Below are positions 1-8,650 of a DNA stretch of 64,000 nucleotides, in pieces. The notes beneath the pieces were generated by a model. The model had not been told where the DNA came from and did not search any database. It worked only from the letters and a program-made list of their open reading frames with translations. The DNA lies in the NCBI GenBank assembly GCA_965230485.1, contig CBDDLA010000001.1:2356001-2420000 (forward strand), in the 5' to 3' direction. The DNA is from Putridiphycobacter sp965230485 (GTDB taxonomy: Bacteria > Bacteroidota > Bacteroidia > Flavobacteriales_D > Crocinitomicaceae). Numbering within the stretch: the stretch's first letter is position 1; each line of letters opens with the position of its first letter. The position numbers and the translations under genes are program-made.

Positions 1-374
1 TCATTATCTGATTTAAATTGATTGCCGTTAACAATAAAAGTTTCAAATCGATCACCAGTATTTTTTTTATAATTTGGTTTTGTATTCATTACTACAGCTG
101 CATTAGAATATGGAGAGGTCGTAATTCCAATCGCATCATATGACTCCGAAAAAGGGAAACCTGTTGCATTGTAAACAGTATTAGGCAAAAGAGGGTTTAC
201 AGTATCTCCATTAAACCCTGAATAAAATGATATTCCATCAGAAGAAATCCAACTTAAAATTCGGTCTATTCCACCAAAATAGACTGAATCAAAACTTGGG
301 TTTAAGATTGTTTGAGACAATCCAGAAAAGTTAAAAACATTTGCGAATAACACTAAAAAAATCAATCTTTTCAT
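1..374 (-). CDS. Secreted protein, N-terminal part (truncated by window edge)
   Basis: The reading frame opens with ATG at 374 on the minus strand and stays open to the window edge, so only about 124 residues are visible. It starts with a typical signal peptide (MKRLIFLVLFANVFNFSG, then LSQT), so the product is exported. The mature part reads TILNPSFDSVYFGGIDRILS followed by a stretch rich in Gly, Asn and Ser, which resembles the N-terminal beta-sandwich modules of Bacteroidota secreted proteins that often end in a T9SS sorting domain. The C-terminus is outside the window, so this cannot be confirmed. No function is assigned. Confidence 0.7.
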   Translation of the reverse strand, partial: MKRLIFLVLFANVFNFSGLSQTILNPSFDSVYFGGIDRILSWISSDGISFYSGFNGDTVNPLLPNTVYNATGFPFSESYDAIGITTSPYSNAAVVMNTKPNYKKNTGDRFETFIVNGNQFKSDN

Positions 375-480
375 CACAATAAGCTTTAAGATTTAATTAA
401 TAGATGGTTTACAATAACGAATAGTTGTTTCAATTGTCAAAAAAATACGTTTCTACTTCCAGTTTGACCAAAGTTTCAGT

Positions 481-1374
481 TTATAAAGCCTTAATTATGC
501 TGTTATTTAAACCGAATGTATCGCAAAGCTCTTTCATTTTGTTATAAAAAGCCTTTTGATAATACTGTGGCATTTGAGAGTTATTTTTAAAAAAGTTTTT
601 ATATCGATCTTCAAGTTCAGGAAAGTGCTTTTTTATTGCGTTCATCATTAATGTTTTACTGTCTGCGTTTCCACTACCAAAAAGTGTTAGGGTAGCTGGT
701 AAAACATATTTGATCTTTTTTTCTTTAAACGTAGAAAATGCAAAATTTAGTTGCTCTTTAGTATCGGAAATAAATGGTATTAACGGCATAAGACTAACTC
801 CTGTTAAAAAATTCTCCTGAATTGTTTTTTCAAGTGTGATGAGGCGTGTGGTTGGTCTTGTTGCTCCAGGTTCAAAGATTTTTCCAACCTGATCTAGAAG
901 CGTAGAAAATGAAAAAGTAATAATAGTCCCTCGTCCAATATGGCTTAAATCACGCGGTAAAATAGCAGATTGATCAATTTTTCTCAAAAGATCAAAGTCT
1001 CGTTCAATTAGATCTGATTTAGTAATCATGTGAACTGGAAATTTATATTTTAAGATAACCTTTAAGGCTTCGCGAGTCAATTGATGCTTCTCCTCAATTT
1101 GCAAATAAGGATCAGTTGCCGAAGATAAAACAATGATTCCATATTGATTTTTTTTAGCCCGATTATGTAGTTGCTTGTCTAGAATTTCAATTGCATTTGT
1201 TTTAACTGACAATGACTGCTCCAAATTTTCACCGTACTTACTCCCTCTGATGTAGCAATATAGGCAATTAAAAGAACAACTACTATAAGGATTAAATGTA
1301 TAATCATCCAAAAACCAACTGTCTCTTTTTTTTGTTTTATTTAATACCGACTTAACTTGAATTTCTCTTGGCAT
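481..1374 (-). CDS. SPL-family radical SAM protein (COG1533-like)
   Basis: A 297-residue protein with the radical SAM cluster motif CxxxCxxC at Cys33, Cys37 and Cys40 (CSFNCLYCY), placed near the N-terminus after the FNPYSSC segment. This arrangement is typical of the spore-photoproduct-lyase-like group of single-domain radical SAM enzymes found in non-sporulating bacteria. A TKSDLIERD segment near residue 120 fits the TIM-barrel core of that group. The family binds a 4Fe-4S cluster and S-adenosylmethionine; the substrate of this branch is not known. It overlaps the end of the upstream HEAT-like gene by 23 bp, so the two are probably translated from one message. True spore photoproduct lyase is unlikely in this organism. 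Confidence 0.75.
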   Translation of the reverse strand: MPREIQVKSVLNKTKKRDSWFLDDYTFNPYSSCSFNCLYCYIRGSKYGENLEQSLSVKTNAIEILDKQLHNRAKKNQYGIIVLSSATDPYLQIEEKHQLTREALKVILKYKFPVHMITKSDLIERDFDLLRKIDQSAILPRDLSHIGRGTIITFSFSTLLDQVGKIFEPGATRPTTRLITLEKTIQENFLTGVSLMPLIPFISDTKEQLNFAFSTFKEKKIKYVLPATLTLFGSGNADSKTLMMNAIKKHFPELEDRYKNFFKNNSQMPQYYQKAFYNKMKELCDTFGLNNSIIKAL

Positions 1375-2104
1375 ACTTATTTCTGCTTAACCCGATTGAA
1401 ATTTTAGATCTAAACCAATTTGCAACCTTTTCTTCATCCTTAATACTATTTTGATATGACTCAATGATGTCTGGATGAAATTTAGCAGTTGTTTTGGCTG
1501 CCCAACCAACACCTTGCCTAACTTCTTTATTTTTAGCGTTAGCTATTGACAATAATATTTCAAACACACTTGATACATCTTTTTTTGCTAAACCTTTTTT
1601 AATGGCGTAGTGTGCTCCCGCCCCTAAAGATCTGACCACCCAATAATTTTGATGATTAGAAAGTCGTTTTACTTCTTGAATAGTTTTATAGGTATTGTGT
1701 AATAATGAGTACCCAAAAACACGCTCTCCAATTATATCACAAACATACCATATATCAGCTTTACTGACATATTCTATTGCTTTTTTAATTGAAGAATCAA
1801 AATTCTTTTCTAATCTCTTTTGTAAAATTATTCCAAGTATGACATTGCCTCCTTCCGTTTTTAATTCTTGAACCTTATCGCAGAATTGAATCTGCTCACT
1901 ATATGGCAGATATAAAAAAAATTGCTCACCACAATATTCCAGAAGCGGAAATTTTACTTTTTGACTTAGTATTAAGGTGTTTAGCATCTCAACACATTTA
2001 TTAAGTCCGCTAATCTGATATTCTTTAAGACAATTGCCAAGTAATTCTTTAATTTCTGATTTTCGTGTAATGATTCGCATAAGCTCTGAACAAAAATATT
2101 TCAT
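1352..2104 (-). CDS. HEAT-like helical repeat protein
   Basis: An all-helical protein of about 250 residues with no signal peptide. The part from residue 110 to the end (KKAIEYVSKADIWYVCDIIG, then SNHQNYWVVRSLGAGAHYA, then NKEVRQGVGWAAKTTAKFHP) looks like the HEAT/DNA-alkylation-repair-type repeats that cradle DNA or proteins. The frame is open from 2134, but a perfect -7 promoter element TATCTTTG lies at 2139-2132, which would place the transcription start near 2126. I therefore prefer the ATG at 2104 (MKYFCSEL); MRIITRK at about 2080 is also possible. It is translationally coupled to the radical SAM gene downstream. No enzymatic role is claimed. Confidence 0.6.
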   Translation of the reverse strand: MKYFCSELMRIITRKSEIKELLGNCLKEYQISGLNKCVEMLNTLILSQKVKFPLLEYCGEQFFLYLPYSEQIQFCDKVQELKTEGGNVILGIILQKRLEKNFDSSIKKAIEYVSKADIWYVCDIIGERVFGYSLLHNTYKTIQEVKRLSNHQNYWVVRSLGAGAHYAIKKGLAKKDVSSVFEILLSIANAKNKEVRQGVGWAAKTTAKFHPDIIESYQNSIKDEEKVANWFRSKISIGLSRNKYAKRNSS

Positions 2105-2131
2105 CCGAACTAAATAAAATTGTCCTATGCT

Positions 2132-2139
2132 CAAAGATA
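2132..2139 (-). promoter_or_regulatory. Bacteroidota -7 promoter element TATCTTTG
   Basis: An exact match to TAnnTTTG on the minus strand, just ahead of the HEAT-like gene. It overlaps the most upstream possible ATG of that gene and so argues for the start at 2104. No clear -33 TTG is seen at the expected spacing. Confidence 0.5.
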
Positions 2140-2197
2140 GTGGTTTATTATTGGTTAATGGAGATAATCCTATCTAGCTAAAATATGTCGATCCTTT

Positions 2198-2347
2198 TCA
2201 ATTATTCGATCGAACTAATTCCATCTTTTGCTTGGCCTTGTTCTGTTTTTCTTGGTACTTTTTATAGTCTTTACTGAGTTCATAAAGAGATGCCAATATA
2301 ATAACAACCAAAAACACGAATAATCTGAAGAAGTTGAGCTTTTTCAT
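2198..2347 (-). CDS. Small single-pass membrane protein (49 aa)
   Basis: A short gene in the gap between the HEAT-like gene and the AarF kinase. ATG at 2347 and TGA at 2200-2198 give 49 residues. The N-terminus is MKKLNFF followed by a hydrophobic segment (RLFVFLVVIILASLYEL), then a strongly charged tail (SKDYKKYQEKQNKAKQKMEL) that could form a short coiled coil. This is the layout of a signal-anchored membrane microprotein facing its tail outward or inward. I do not recognise a family. Support comes from the clean start, the membrane segment and a sensible amino-acid composition in otherwise empty DNA. Confidence 0.55.
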   Translation of the reverse strand: MKKLNFFRLFVFLVVIILASLYELSKDYKKYQEKQNKAKQKMELVRSNN

Positions 2348-2460
2348 ATACGCCGCAAATTTACGGTGTTAACGGGATGCACACTGTTAAGAAAAAGAAA
2401 AGAAATGATTAAGTATTTATAAATCTTGGGTTTGATCTTTTTAAAAGCAACATAAGCTTA

Positions 2461-4104
2461 TTATTTGGATCGTTTGAACCAGCTTTTGATGATTAAAATT
2501 GAAAAAATAGCAAACGAAACAACAAATGATAATATGAAATACTGTTCATATTTATAATTTTCTAATTCACTGCTTATAAAAGACATAATGATACAAGAAA
2601 ATGCAATAAAACCAGTAAAAAGCTGCCATTTCATAGCGCGTTGGCGCCTTATTTGCTTATCTAACCCCTTAACTTCAATCTCCAATTCACCTTTATTTGC
2701 CTTACTTAAGAACGCATCCACTTTTCTTGGAATTCCTAGTAAAGTCGTAGCTTGAGAAACAATAGAGTCAAGCACCAAATTTTTGAACCCTTCTTTACTT
2801 AGAATCATTCTTTTAATAAATGGTTTAATTGTATCGACAGGATTATATTCTGGAGCGATATTTGCATATATTGCTAATAACAATACTAAAGACCTTTGTA
2901 ACAAAATCCAATCTTTTGGCACATCAAATGTAGACGTTAGTTCTCTGAAACTTAACTCTTTCCTTAAATTTTCAATGTTTGAGTTTTTGATCGTGTCTAA
3001 ATCAATATCTGAAAAACTAATGCCACTATTTATGAATTCATTCATAGCATCAATCATTTTTTGTGCTGTTCTTTCTGTGTCTCTATCCTTACCAACAAAT
3101 CCCATTCTTTGCATTGAAGCCAATACTCTATCAGTATCTTTCGCAACAATGGCTTGCAGAAATTTGGGTATTTCCTTTCGGGTAAGATCTGATAAAATAC
3201 CAACCGCACCAAAATCAAGTAAAATGATTTGACCTGATTCGTTGACAAGTATGTTCCCTGGATGAGGGTCTGCATGATAATAACCGTCTACTAAAAGCAT
3301 TTTGCAGTAGGCTTCCATTAATGTTTTAGAAATGACTTCGGCACTCAATTTATCTTTGCCATAGATGGCTTTATTTGTGATCTTTTCTCCTTCACAGAAA
3401 CTAGTCACTAATACCTTTTTTGTACTATATTTAGGATATACTTTTGGAATAACCATTTGTGACTGACCTTTTAGGTTTTCACTTATCCTTAACATGGCAT
3501 TAGCCTCATGAGAATAATCTAGTTCCTCATTGATCATTATTCTTACCTGTTTGTAGATATTATCAAGTCCATTTACTTTAAAATAACGCCCTGCTAGTTT
3601 TACCAAGTTTTCGATAATTTGTAAATCAAGTCTAGCAAGATGCTCAATATAAGGGTGCTGAATTTTTACGGCTACTTTTTCTCCTGTTAATAAATGAGCT
3701 GTGTGAACCTGACCTATTGATGCTGCCGCTATGGGTTCAGATTCAAACTGCTTAAAAACAGTATGGTACGATTCCCCTAACTCTGCTTTGATGGTACGAT
3801 CACTATTTTCTAAATTACTAGTTGGTGCTTTATCTTGAAGTGACTCTAATGCATCACCATATGCTTCAGGCAAGATATTTGACATTATTGATAACAATTG
3901 CCCCACCTTGATAAATAATCCGTTTAATGCAGTTATCGAATTTTTTAATTTTTGAGCATTATCCTGATGTTTCTTTGCTAGCTTATTTTTATAAATTTGA
4001 GAAGTTAAAAAGGGTTTTTTAGCTGAAAGCCATAGGTAAGACAAAGCAATAGAAAATGCAGTGCGATAAGCCTTTCTTTTTCGTTTAGCAAAATTTAATA
4101 TCAT
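2461..4104 (-). CDS. AarF/ABC1/UbiB family atypical protein kinase
   Basis: A 547-residue member of the ABC1/UbiB atypical kinase family. Diagnostic motifs are the KxGQ motif at residues 66-69 (FIKVGQ), the Ala-rich nucleotide loop followed by IGQVH (AAASIGQVH), the invariant lysine in VAVKIQHP, the catalytic segment HADPHPGNIL and the metal-binding LLDFGAVG. Two hydrophobic segments at the C-terminus (from about residue 497) anchor it in the membrane, as in most of the family. Family members support ubiquinone or lipid homeostasis; Flavobacteriales use menaquinone, so a general quinone or lipid role is more likely than ubiquinone synthesis. It lies 4 bp downstream of the histidine kinase gene and is probably co-transcribed with it. 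Confidence 0.9.
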   Translation of the reverse strand: MILNFAKRKRKAYRTAFSIALSYLWLSAKKPFLTSQIYKNKLAKKHQDNAQKLKNSITALNGLFIKVGQLLSIMSNILPEAYGDALESLQDKAPTSNLENSDRTIKAELGESYHTVFKQFESEPIAAASIGQVHTAHLLTGEKVAVKIQHPYIEHLARLDLQIIENLVKLAGRYFKVNGLDNIYKQVRIMINEELDYSHEANAMLRISENLKGQSQMVIPKVYPKYSTKKVLVTSFCEGEKITNKAIYGKDKLSAEVISKTLMEAYCKMLLVDGYYHADPHPGNILVNESGQIILLDFGAVGILSDLTRKEIPKFLQAIVAKDTDRVLASMQRMGFVGKDRDTERTAQKMIDAMNEFINSGISFSDIDLDTIKNSNIENLRKELSFRELTSTFDVPKDWILLQRSLVLLLAIYANIAPEYNPVDTIKPFIKRMILSKEGFKNLVLDSIVSQATTLLGIPRKVDAFLSKANKGELEIEVKGLDKQIRRQRAMKWQLFTGFIAFSCIIMSFISSELENYKYEQYFILSFVVSFAIFSILIIKSWFKRSK

Positions 4105-4108
4105 GCTG

Positions 4109-5149
4109 TTATGCTAAGTCAAGTGTAAATGAGAATACAGAGCCTTCACCTATTGTACTATTAACTGTAATTGTTTGATTATGGGCTTCAATAATATGTT
4201 TAACAATTGGTAACCCTAATCCTGAACCAGCCAAATTCCTAGCTCTACTTTTTTCAACCCTGTAAAACCGCTCAAATAAGCGCTCGAAATGTTCTTCTTC
4301 TATTCCAATGCCATCATCAATTATGTCAACCCTTAATTTTTTACGATCTGTTTTTGTCAATCTAATATTGGTAGTTCCTTTTTTTTCACCATATGAAATA
4401 GAATTCGATATTAAGTTAATAAGGACCTGCCCTATTTTACCTTTATCGGCAAATACCATGATAGGATCATAATTACTTGCTAATTTAACTTGTATTTTTT
4501 TCTCATCTGCAGTTTTGCTTACAGTATCAAATATTTCATTAACTAAAGCTACAATATCAAATTTAGTCATCTTGAGGTTAAACCTATTGAACTCAAATTT
4601 TGAAATACTATCCAGATCATCTAAAACAGTTGTTATTCTATCTACACCACGCATGGCTTTTTTTAGGAACGACCTATTAACAGTTTTATCTTCCAAACCT
4701 CCTTCTAACAGAGTTAAGATATAACCCTGAATACTAAATACGGGTGTTTTTAGCTCGTGCGCAAGGTTTCCGAGAAATTCTCTTCTAAAAGCAGCTTGTT
4801 CTTCAAGCTGCTCTATTTGCTTTTGCTGATTCTCTGCCCATACCTCCGTTGTCTTACTTAAGTTTTCAAATACTTCTTCATTCAACTTTACTTGAGTGAT
4901 TTTTGGGTTTTTCTCTTTACTTATTATTCTGTAAATAGACTTAAATTCTTGGTCAATAAAGCGCGCAACGAAGAAATAAAAAATTAAGAAAGCAACGAAA
5001 CCGACAGCAATGCTAGTGCCCAGATAAAACCAAATAGATACGTTAATCTCAAAAATGATTAAGGCTCCAAATAGTAAAAGCACAACAAATCCAACTAATA
5101 TGCCGCTGGCCAAAAGCACAACATTTATAGGGCGAGACAAAAACGACAT
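4109..5149 (-). CDS. Membrane sensor histidine kinase (PhoR/WalK-like)
   Basis: A 346-residue kinase. Two transmembrane segments near residues 10-34 and 40-62 are separated by only a few residues, so it has almost no periplasmic sensor. A linker helix leads to the HisKA box with the phospho-acceptor His131 (NLAHELKTPVFSI), followed by the HATPase domain with the N box (QVLINLISNSISYG), the G1 box (DIIDDGIGIEEE), the F box (FERFYRVEKSRA) and the G2 box (GSGLGLPIV). The layout matches PhoR/WalK-type kinases. No response regulator gene is adjacent, so it is an orphan here. The short extracytoplasmic loop suggests it senses the membrane or a partner protein. Confidence 0.9.
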   Translation of the reverse strand: MSFLSRPINVVLLASGILVGFVVLLLFGALIIFEINVSIWFYLGTSIAVGFVAFLIFYFFVARFIDQEFKSIYRIISKEKNPKITQVKLNEEVFENLSKTTEVWAENQQKQIEQLEEQAAFRREFLGNLAHELKTPVFSIQGYILTLLEGGLEDKTVNRSFLKKAMRGVDRITTVLDDLDSISKFEFNRFNLKMTKFDIVALVNEIFDTVSKTADEKKIQVKLASNYDPIMVFADKGKIGQVLINLISNSISYGEKKGTTNIRLTKTDRKKLRVDIIDDGIGIEEEHFERLFERFYRVEKSRARNLAGSGLGLPIVKHIIEAHNQTITVNSTIGEGSVFSFTLDLA

Positions 5150-5165
5150 ATCTTCTAATTATTTA

Positions 5166-5750
5166 TTATTCATGTTCCCACTTTAGTGTATTAACCAATG
5201 TATCTATATCAATCAGCAGAAAGTTGATAGAAGGCTTTAAGCTATCATAATTCGGCTTACAATTAAAATACAAGGCGCCCCTCATAAAATGAGTAGTACT
5301 ATCCGTAACGTAAAACTGATAGTTAGTTGCGGAATTACCTATAAGTTTATAAGCGGTTCCAAACACATTATTTTCAGGGTTTAAAATCACTTTCTCTTCA
5401 ATTGCATCTGCCTTGATGCTATGGTCATAGACCAATTTTCTTGAATTTTCAACATGATACTGTATCCCAGAATCAATAGGAATATAGGTCAAAAATAAGG
5501 TCGCATTAAAACCAGTATAGTTCAGGTTCATATTGCACATTCCTTTACTTGAATCAATATGAGTATATGAAGCTGTTAAAAAAGAATAGTTACAACTCGT
5601 TGCAACCTGGTTAAATTCTTTTTTAGGGAAAGACATTTTAAGTGCGCTTAGTGGTTTAGGGTACACTGTATCCCCTTCTTCACAAGAAGACCACATAAAT
5701 GAAGTCATAAAAAATAAAAACATCAACTTATTATACTTCATTATTAACAA
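5166..5750 (-). CDS. gldD: Gliding motility lipoprotein GldD
   Basis: A 194-residue lipoprotein with a signal peptide and lipobox ending in MWSSC (Cys23), followed by the GldD-type start of the mature protein (VYPKPLSALKMSFPKKEF). GldD is an essential gliding and type IX secretion accessory lipoprotein of Flavobacteriia. The neighbourhood is decisive: gldE lies directly upstream and overlaps it, and ssb and mutY precede that, the same order as in Flavobacterium johnsoniae. The frame starts at 5750 (MLIMKYN), but MKYN at 5741 is an equally plausible start; either overlaps the gldE stop, implying coupling. The protein shares GldD's size. Confidence 0.88.
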   Translation of the reverse strand: MLIMKYNKLMFLFFMTSFMWSSCEEGDTVYPKPLSALKMSFPKKEFNQVATSCNYSFLTASYTHIDSSKGMCNMNLNYTGFNATLFLTYIPIDSGIQYHVENSRKLVYDHSIKADAIEEKVILNPENNVFGTAYKLIGNSATNYQFYVTDSTTHFMRGALYFNCKPNYDSLKPSINFLLIDIDTLVNTLKWEHE

Positions 5751-7017
5751 TTACTTTAATTCGGTTTAATTTTCTTTTATCTGCAGCATCAACTATTAAT
5801 GTGTAATTATTGAAGACGATTTTTTCATTTTTCAATAATATTTTTCCTGCTTGCTCTGTTACAAAACCACCTAAAGTGTCTGCCTCTCCTTTAGATTCTT
5901 CAAATTCGGTACCGTCTATTCCCACAACTTTATAAAAGTCCATTAGTGGCATTTTTGCCTCAAATAAAAAAGTCTTATCATCAAGCTTAGAGTAGTTTAA
6001 ATCTTCAACATCAAACTCTTCTGAAATATCTCCAACAATTTCTTCAAGCACATCCTCCAAAGTAATAATTCCAGAAGTTCCTCCATATTCATCCACTACA
6101 ATAGCCATGTGCATTTTTCTCTCCTGAAAACTCTTCAACAAGTCATCAATTTTTTTGTTTTCGGGCACATAATAAGGCTCTCTGAGCAAGTTTAACCAGT
6201 TGTCGGGCTCATGGTCAATAAAAGGGATTAAATCTTTGATATACAAAATGCCTTTGATATTATCAAAAGACTCCTCAAAAACAGGAATTCTTGAATAAGT
6301 ATGCTCCAGAATCAAATCATGAATATTTGCATAGGACTCATTGACATCAAAAGCAACAACATCAACTCTTGATTTCATAATTTGTTTGACATCTGTTTTA
6401 CCAAACTTAACAATGCCTTCTAAAATTTTATGTTCATCCTCTTTGCCCTCAAATTCTTTAGTTAATTCAATTGCTTGCTCCAAATCATCTGAAGATACCG
6501 AGATACTTTTCTTTTTTCCAAGATTGCTGAGAGCGGATGTCCCCTTGACTAATCCCTTAACTAAAAGGTTAATAGGAAAGCTTTTCCCTATTCTGTATAA
6601 CGGTATACCCATCAACAATACCATACTTCTACCATTTTTTGTAGCATAAACCTTGGGAATTACCTCTCCAAACATCAAGATTACAAATGTAATTGCACCA
6701 ATATCAATGAATAGTTTCCAATCTTCGTCAATACTTCCAGTTGGAAAAAGCTTAGCACTTAAATAGGCTGACAAAATTATAATGGATACATTAATAAAGT
6801 TATTTGCAATTAAAATCGTAGCCAATAGCCGTTTTGGCTTTTCCAATAAAGTCATTGTAGTCTTTGCTCTTTTCCCATTATCTTTTTCAATTTCTTCAAT
6901 ATCAAATGGTTTGAGCGAAAAAAATGCTACTTCCGATCCTGAAATAAGGGCAGAACCAAACAGCAAAAGTATCAAAACGATACAGGATACAATAATCGAA
7001 ATTAAGTCTGCGCTCAT
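5731..7017 (-). CDS. gldE: Gliding-motility-associated protein GldE (CorC/CNNM family)
   Basis: A 428-residue protein with the CorC/HlyC layout. A DUF21/CNNM membrane domain occupies roughly residues 5-160 (GSALISGSEVAFFSL, and FVILMFGEVIPKVYA, a conserved motif of the family). A pair of CBS domains follows at about 205-330 (MKSRVDVVAFDV, VVDEYGGTSGIITLEDVLEE), and a CorC_HlyC transporter-associated domain lies at about 345-428. Relatives move Mg2+ or other divalent ions. In flavobacteria, GldE works with GldD, and extra copies can partly suppress some gldB defects. It sits 17 bp after ssb and overlaps gldD. Confidence 0.9.
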   Translation of the reverse strand: MSADLISIIVSCIVLILLLFGSALISGSEVAFFSLKPFDIEEIEKDNGKRAKTTMTLLEKPKRLLATILIANNFINVSIIILSAYLSAKLFPTGSIDEDWKLFIDIGAITFVILMFGEVIPKVYATKNGRSMVLLMGIPLYRIGKSFPINLLVKGLVKGTSALSNLGKKKSISVSSDDLEQAIELTKEFEGKEDEHKILEGIVKFGKTDVKQIMKSRVDVVAFDVNESYANIHDLILEHTYSRIPVFEESFDNIKGILYIKDLIPFIDHEPDNWLNLLREPYYVPENKKIDDLLKSFQERKMHMAIVVDEYGGTSGIITLEDVLEEIVGDISEEFDVEDLNYSKLDDKTFLFEAKMPLMDFYKVVGIDGTEFEESKGEADTLGGFVTEQAGKILLKNEKIVFNNYTLIVDAADKRKLNRIKVIVNNEV

Positions 7018-7034
7018 TCTTAAAGTTTCATTTT

Positions 7035-7484
7035 TTAAAAAGGAAGATCATCTTCTTCATCAGCTCTTATGTTTCGTTCCATAGGTTGACTCGGTTTATT
7101 TTCCACAGATTTTGGGTAGCTATCAGTGTTATTTTGAACTGCTCCATCAGCCCTAGAAAGCATAGTCATATTATCAGCTATCACCTCAGTGGTATACCTT
7201 GTATTGTTGTTTTCATCCTGCCACGATCTAGTTCTAAGTTTGCCTTCAACATATACTTTCATCCCTTTTTTAAGATAGGTTTCTGTAATTTTGGCCAAGC
7301 CTCTCCACGCTACTATATTATGCCAATCTGTTACTTCTCTTTTATCGCCTGTATTCTTGTCGGTATAGGATTCGGAAGTAGCAATTGGAAAATTTGCCAC
7401 AACCGCACCATTATCTAAATGTCTTACTTCAGGGTCTTTTCCTAGGTTACCAATTAATATCACTTTATTTACACTACCCGCCAT
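7035..7484 (-). CDS. ssb: Single-stranded DNA-binding protein
   Basis: A 149-residue SSB. The OB fold covers residues 1-110 and begins with the typical SVNKVILIGNLGKDPEVRHL. A polar linker follows and the protein ends in the acidic tip EEDDLPF, which recruits partner repair and replication proteins. It coats single-stranded DNA as a tetramer. A perfect -7 element (TATCTTTG at 7515-7508, inside the end of mutY) lies just upstream, so ssb, gldE and gldD can be expressed independently of mutY. Confidence 0.97.
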   Translation of the reverse strand: MAGSVNKVILIGNLGKDPEVRHLDNGAVVANFPIATSESYTDKNTGDKREVTDWHNIVAWRGLAKITETYLKKGMKVYVEGKLRTRSWQDENNNTRYTTEVIADNMTMLSRADGAVQNNTDSYPKSVENKPSQPMERNIRADEEDDLPF

Positions 7485-7507
7485 ATTTATCCTTTTTGTT
7501 CGCTAAA

Positions 7508-7515
7508 CAAAGATA
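7508..7515 (-). promoter_or_regulatory. -7 promoter element TATCTTTG for ssb-gldE-gldD
   Basis: An exact TAnnTTTG match on the minus strand ending 23 bp before the ssb ATG, right beside the stop of mutY. The implied transcript start is near 7501. No strong -33 TTG is visible within the last part of mutY. Confidence 0.5.
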
Positions 7516-7519
7516 GGAT

Positions 7520-8551
7520 TTATCTTTTGAAAAAATCAGACTGATTGATATATCTCACAAATAATTGCGGAAGTGGCAAATCCTCTAAGTCATTGATTTT
7601 AATAACTTCATATTTATCCATACGTTTTAAATCATCTATTTCTATAATCCAAAATTTTACATAAAGATGCTGATGCGTAAGGATATGCTTTATTTCAATA
7701 TCAAACTTAGCGCAAACTCCATTCAAATTTTCAAATTTCGTTATCGAATTTACACTCTCCTCCGTTTCAAGAAGTGGAAAATCATATAGCCCTTGCCAAA
7801 TTCCTTTCTCATTTCGTTTATTGACCAATAGACTTTGGCCATCAGTAATTAGCATATAATTTAAAAACCTGCTTTTAACTTTGATTTTTTTTGTTTTTAC
7901 AGGAAAAGCCAAAACTGATTTTAACCTTAATGATTCGCAATGAAATTGGATTGGGCAAGATTCACATTGAGGATTTTTAGGCCTGCATACCAGAGCTCCC
8001 AATTCCATTATCGCCTGATTATGATCAGCTGGGTTTTTTTTATCTATTATAGAATCAGCTAATTTAGAAAATTCTTTTTTCCCTAATGTAGAGTTAATAG
8101 GTGTTCCAATGGCAAAAAGCCTGCTTAGGACTCTAAACACATTCCCATCAACAACAGCAGTTGGTTCATTATAAGAAAATGATGCGATTGCTGCAGCAGT
8201 ATAATCACCCACACCTTTTAGTTTTTTTATATCATTATATGTTTTCGGAAATTGTCCATCAAATTCATTAACAATTTGTTTTGCTGCAAAATGTAGGTTT
8301 CTAGCCCTACTATAATAGCCAAGTCCTTGCCAATTTTTCAGTACAGTATCTTGCTGACTATTTGCCAATGTATATACATTAGGATAAGTTTTAATAAATT
8401 TTTGGTAGTAAGACATTCCCTGTGCTACCTGAGTTTGTTGCAAGATAATTTCTGAAAGCCATATTTTATAAGGGTCTTTTGTTTTTCTCCAAGGCAAGTC
8501 TCGTTTGTTTATGGCATACCATTTTTGTAGCAATGTAGTTATTTGTTGCAC
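7520..8551 (-). CDS. mutY: A/G-specific adenine DNA glycosylase MutY
   Basis: A 343-residue glycosylase that removes adenine mispaired with 8-oxoguanine. The catalytic Glu34 lies in LSEIILQQTQV. The helix-hairpin-helix is LKGVGDYTAAAI, with the catalytic Asp135 in AVVDGNV. The iron-sulfur loop has Cys189, Cys196, Cys199 and Cys205 (C-X6-C-X2-C-X5-C). A Nudix-like C-terminal domain from about residue 230 contributes to 8-oxoG recognition. It is divergently transcribed from the HU gene and heads the conserved mutY-ssb-gldE-gldD block. Confidence 0.96.
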   Translation of the reverse strand: MQQITTLLQKWYAINKRDLPWRKTKDPYKIWLSEIILQQTQVAQGMSYYQKFIKTYPNVYTLANSQQDTVLKNWQGLGYYSRARNLHFAAKQIVNEFDGQFPKTYNDIKKLKGVGDYTAAAIASFSYNEPTAVVDGNVFRVLSRLFAIGTPINSTLGKKEFSKLADSIIDKKNPADHNQAIMELGALVCRPKNPQCESCPIQFHCESLRLKSVLAFPVKTKKIKVKSRFLNYMLITDGQSLLVNKRNEKGIWQGLYDFPLLETEESVNSITKFENLNGVCAKFDIEIKHILTHQHLYVKFWIIEIDDLKRMDKYEVIKINDLEDLPLPQLFVRYINQSDFFKR

Positions 8552-8650
8552 TTATCACTGTTTTTTAATTATTTGTCTAAAATATTTCATTTTTTTAAAA
8601 AAAACGGTTATTTTTGTGTTTAAATACAAACGATTAAAAATTAATAAGTT

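Noticed and set aside
2783..3232. Open frames opposite the AarF kinase and other large genes
   Set aside because: They are antisense shadows with no promoter, no family resemblance and no start context.
7095..7106. TTTTCCACA, a near DnaA box
   Set aside because: A single imperfect box inside the ssb coding sequence, with no AT-rich unwinding region.
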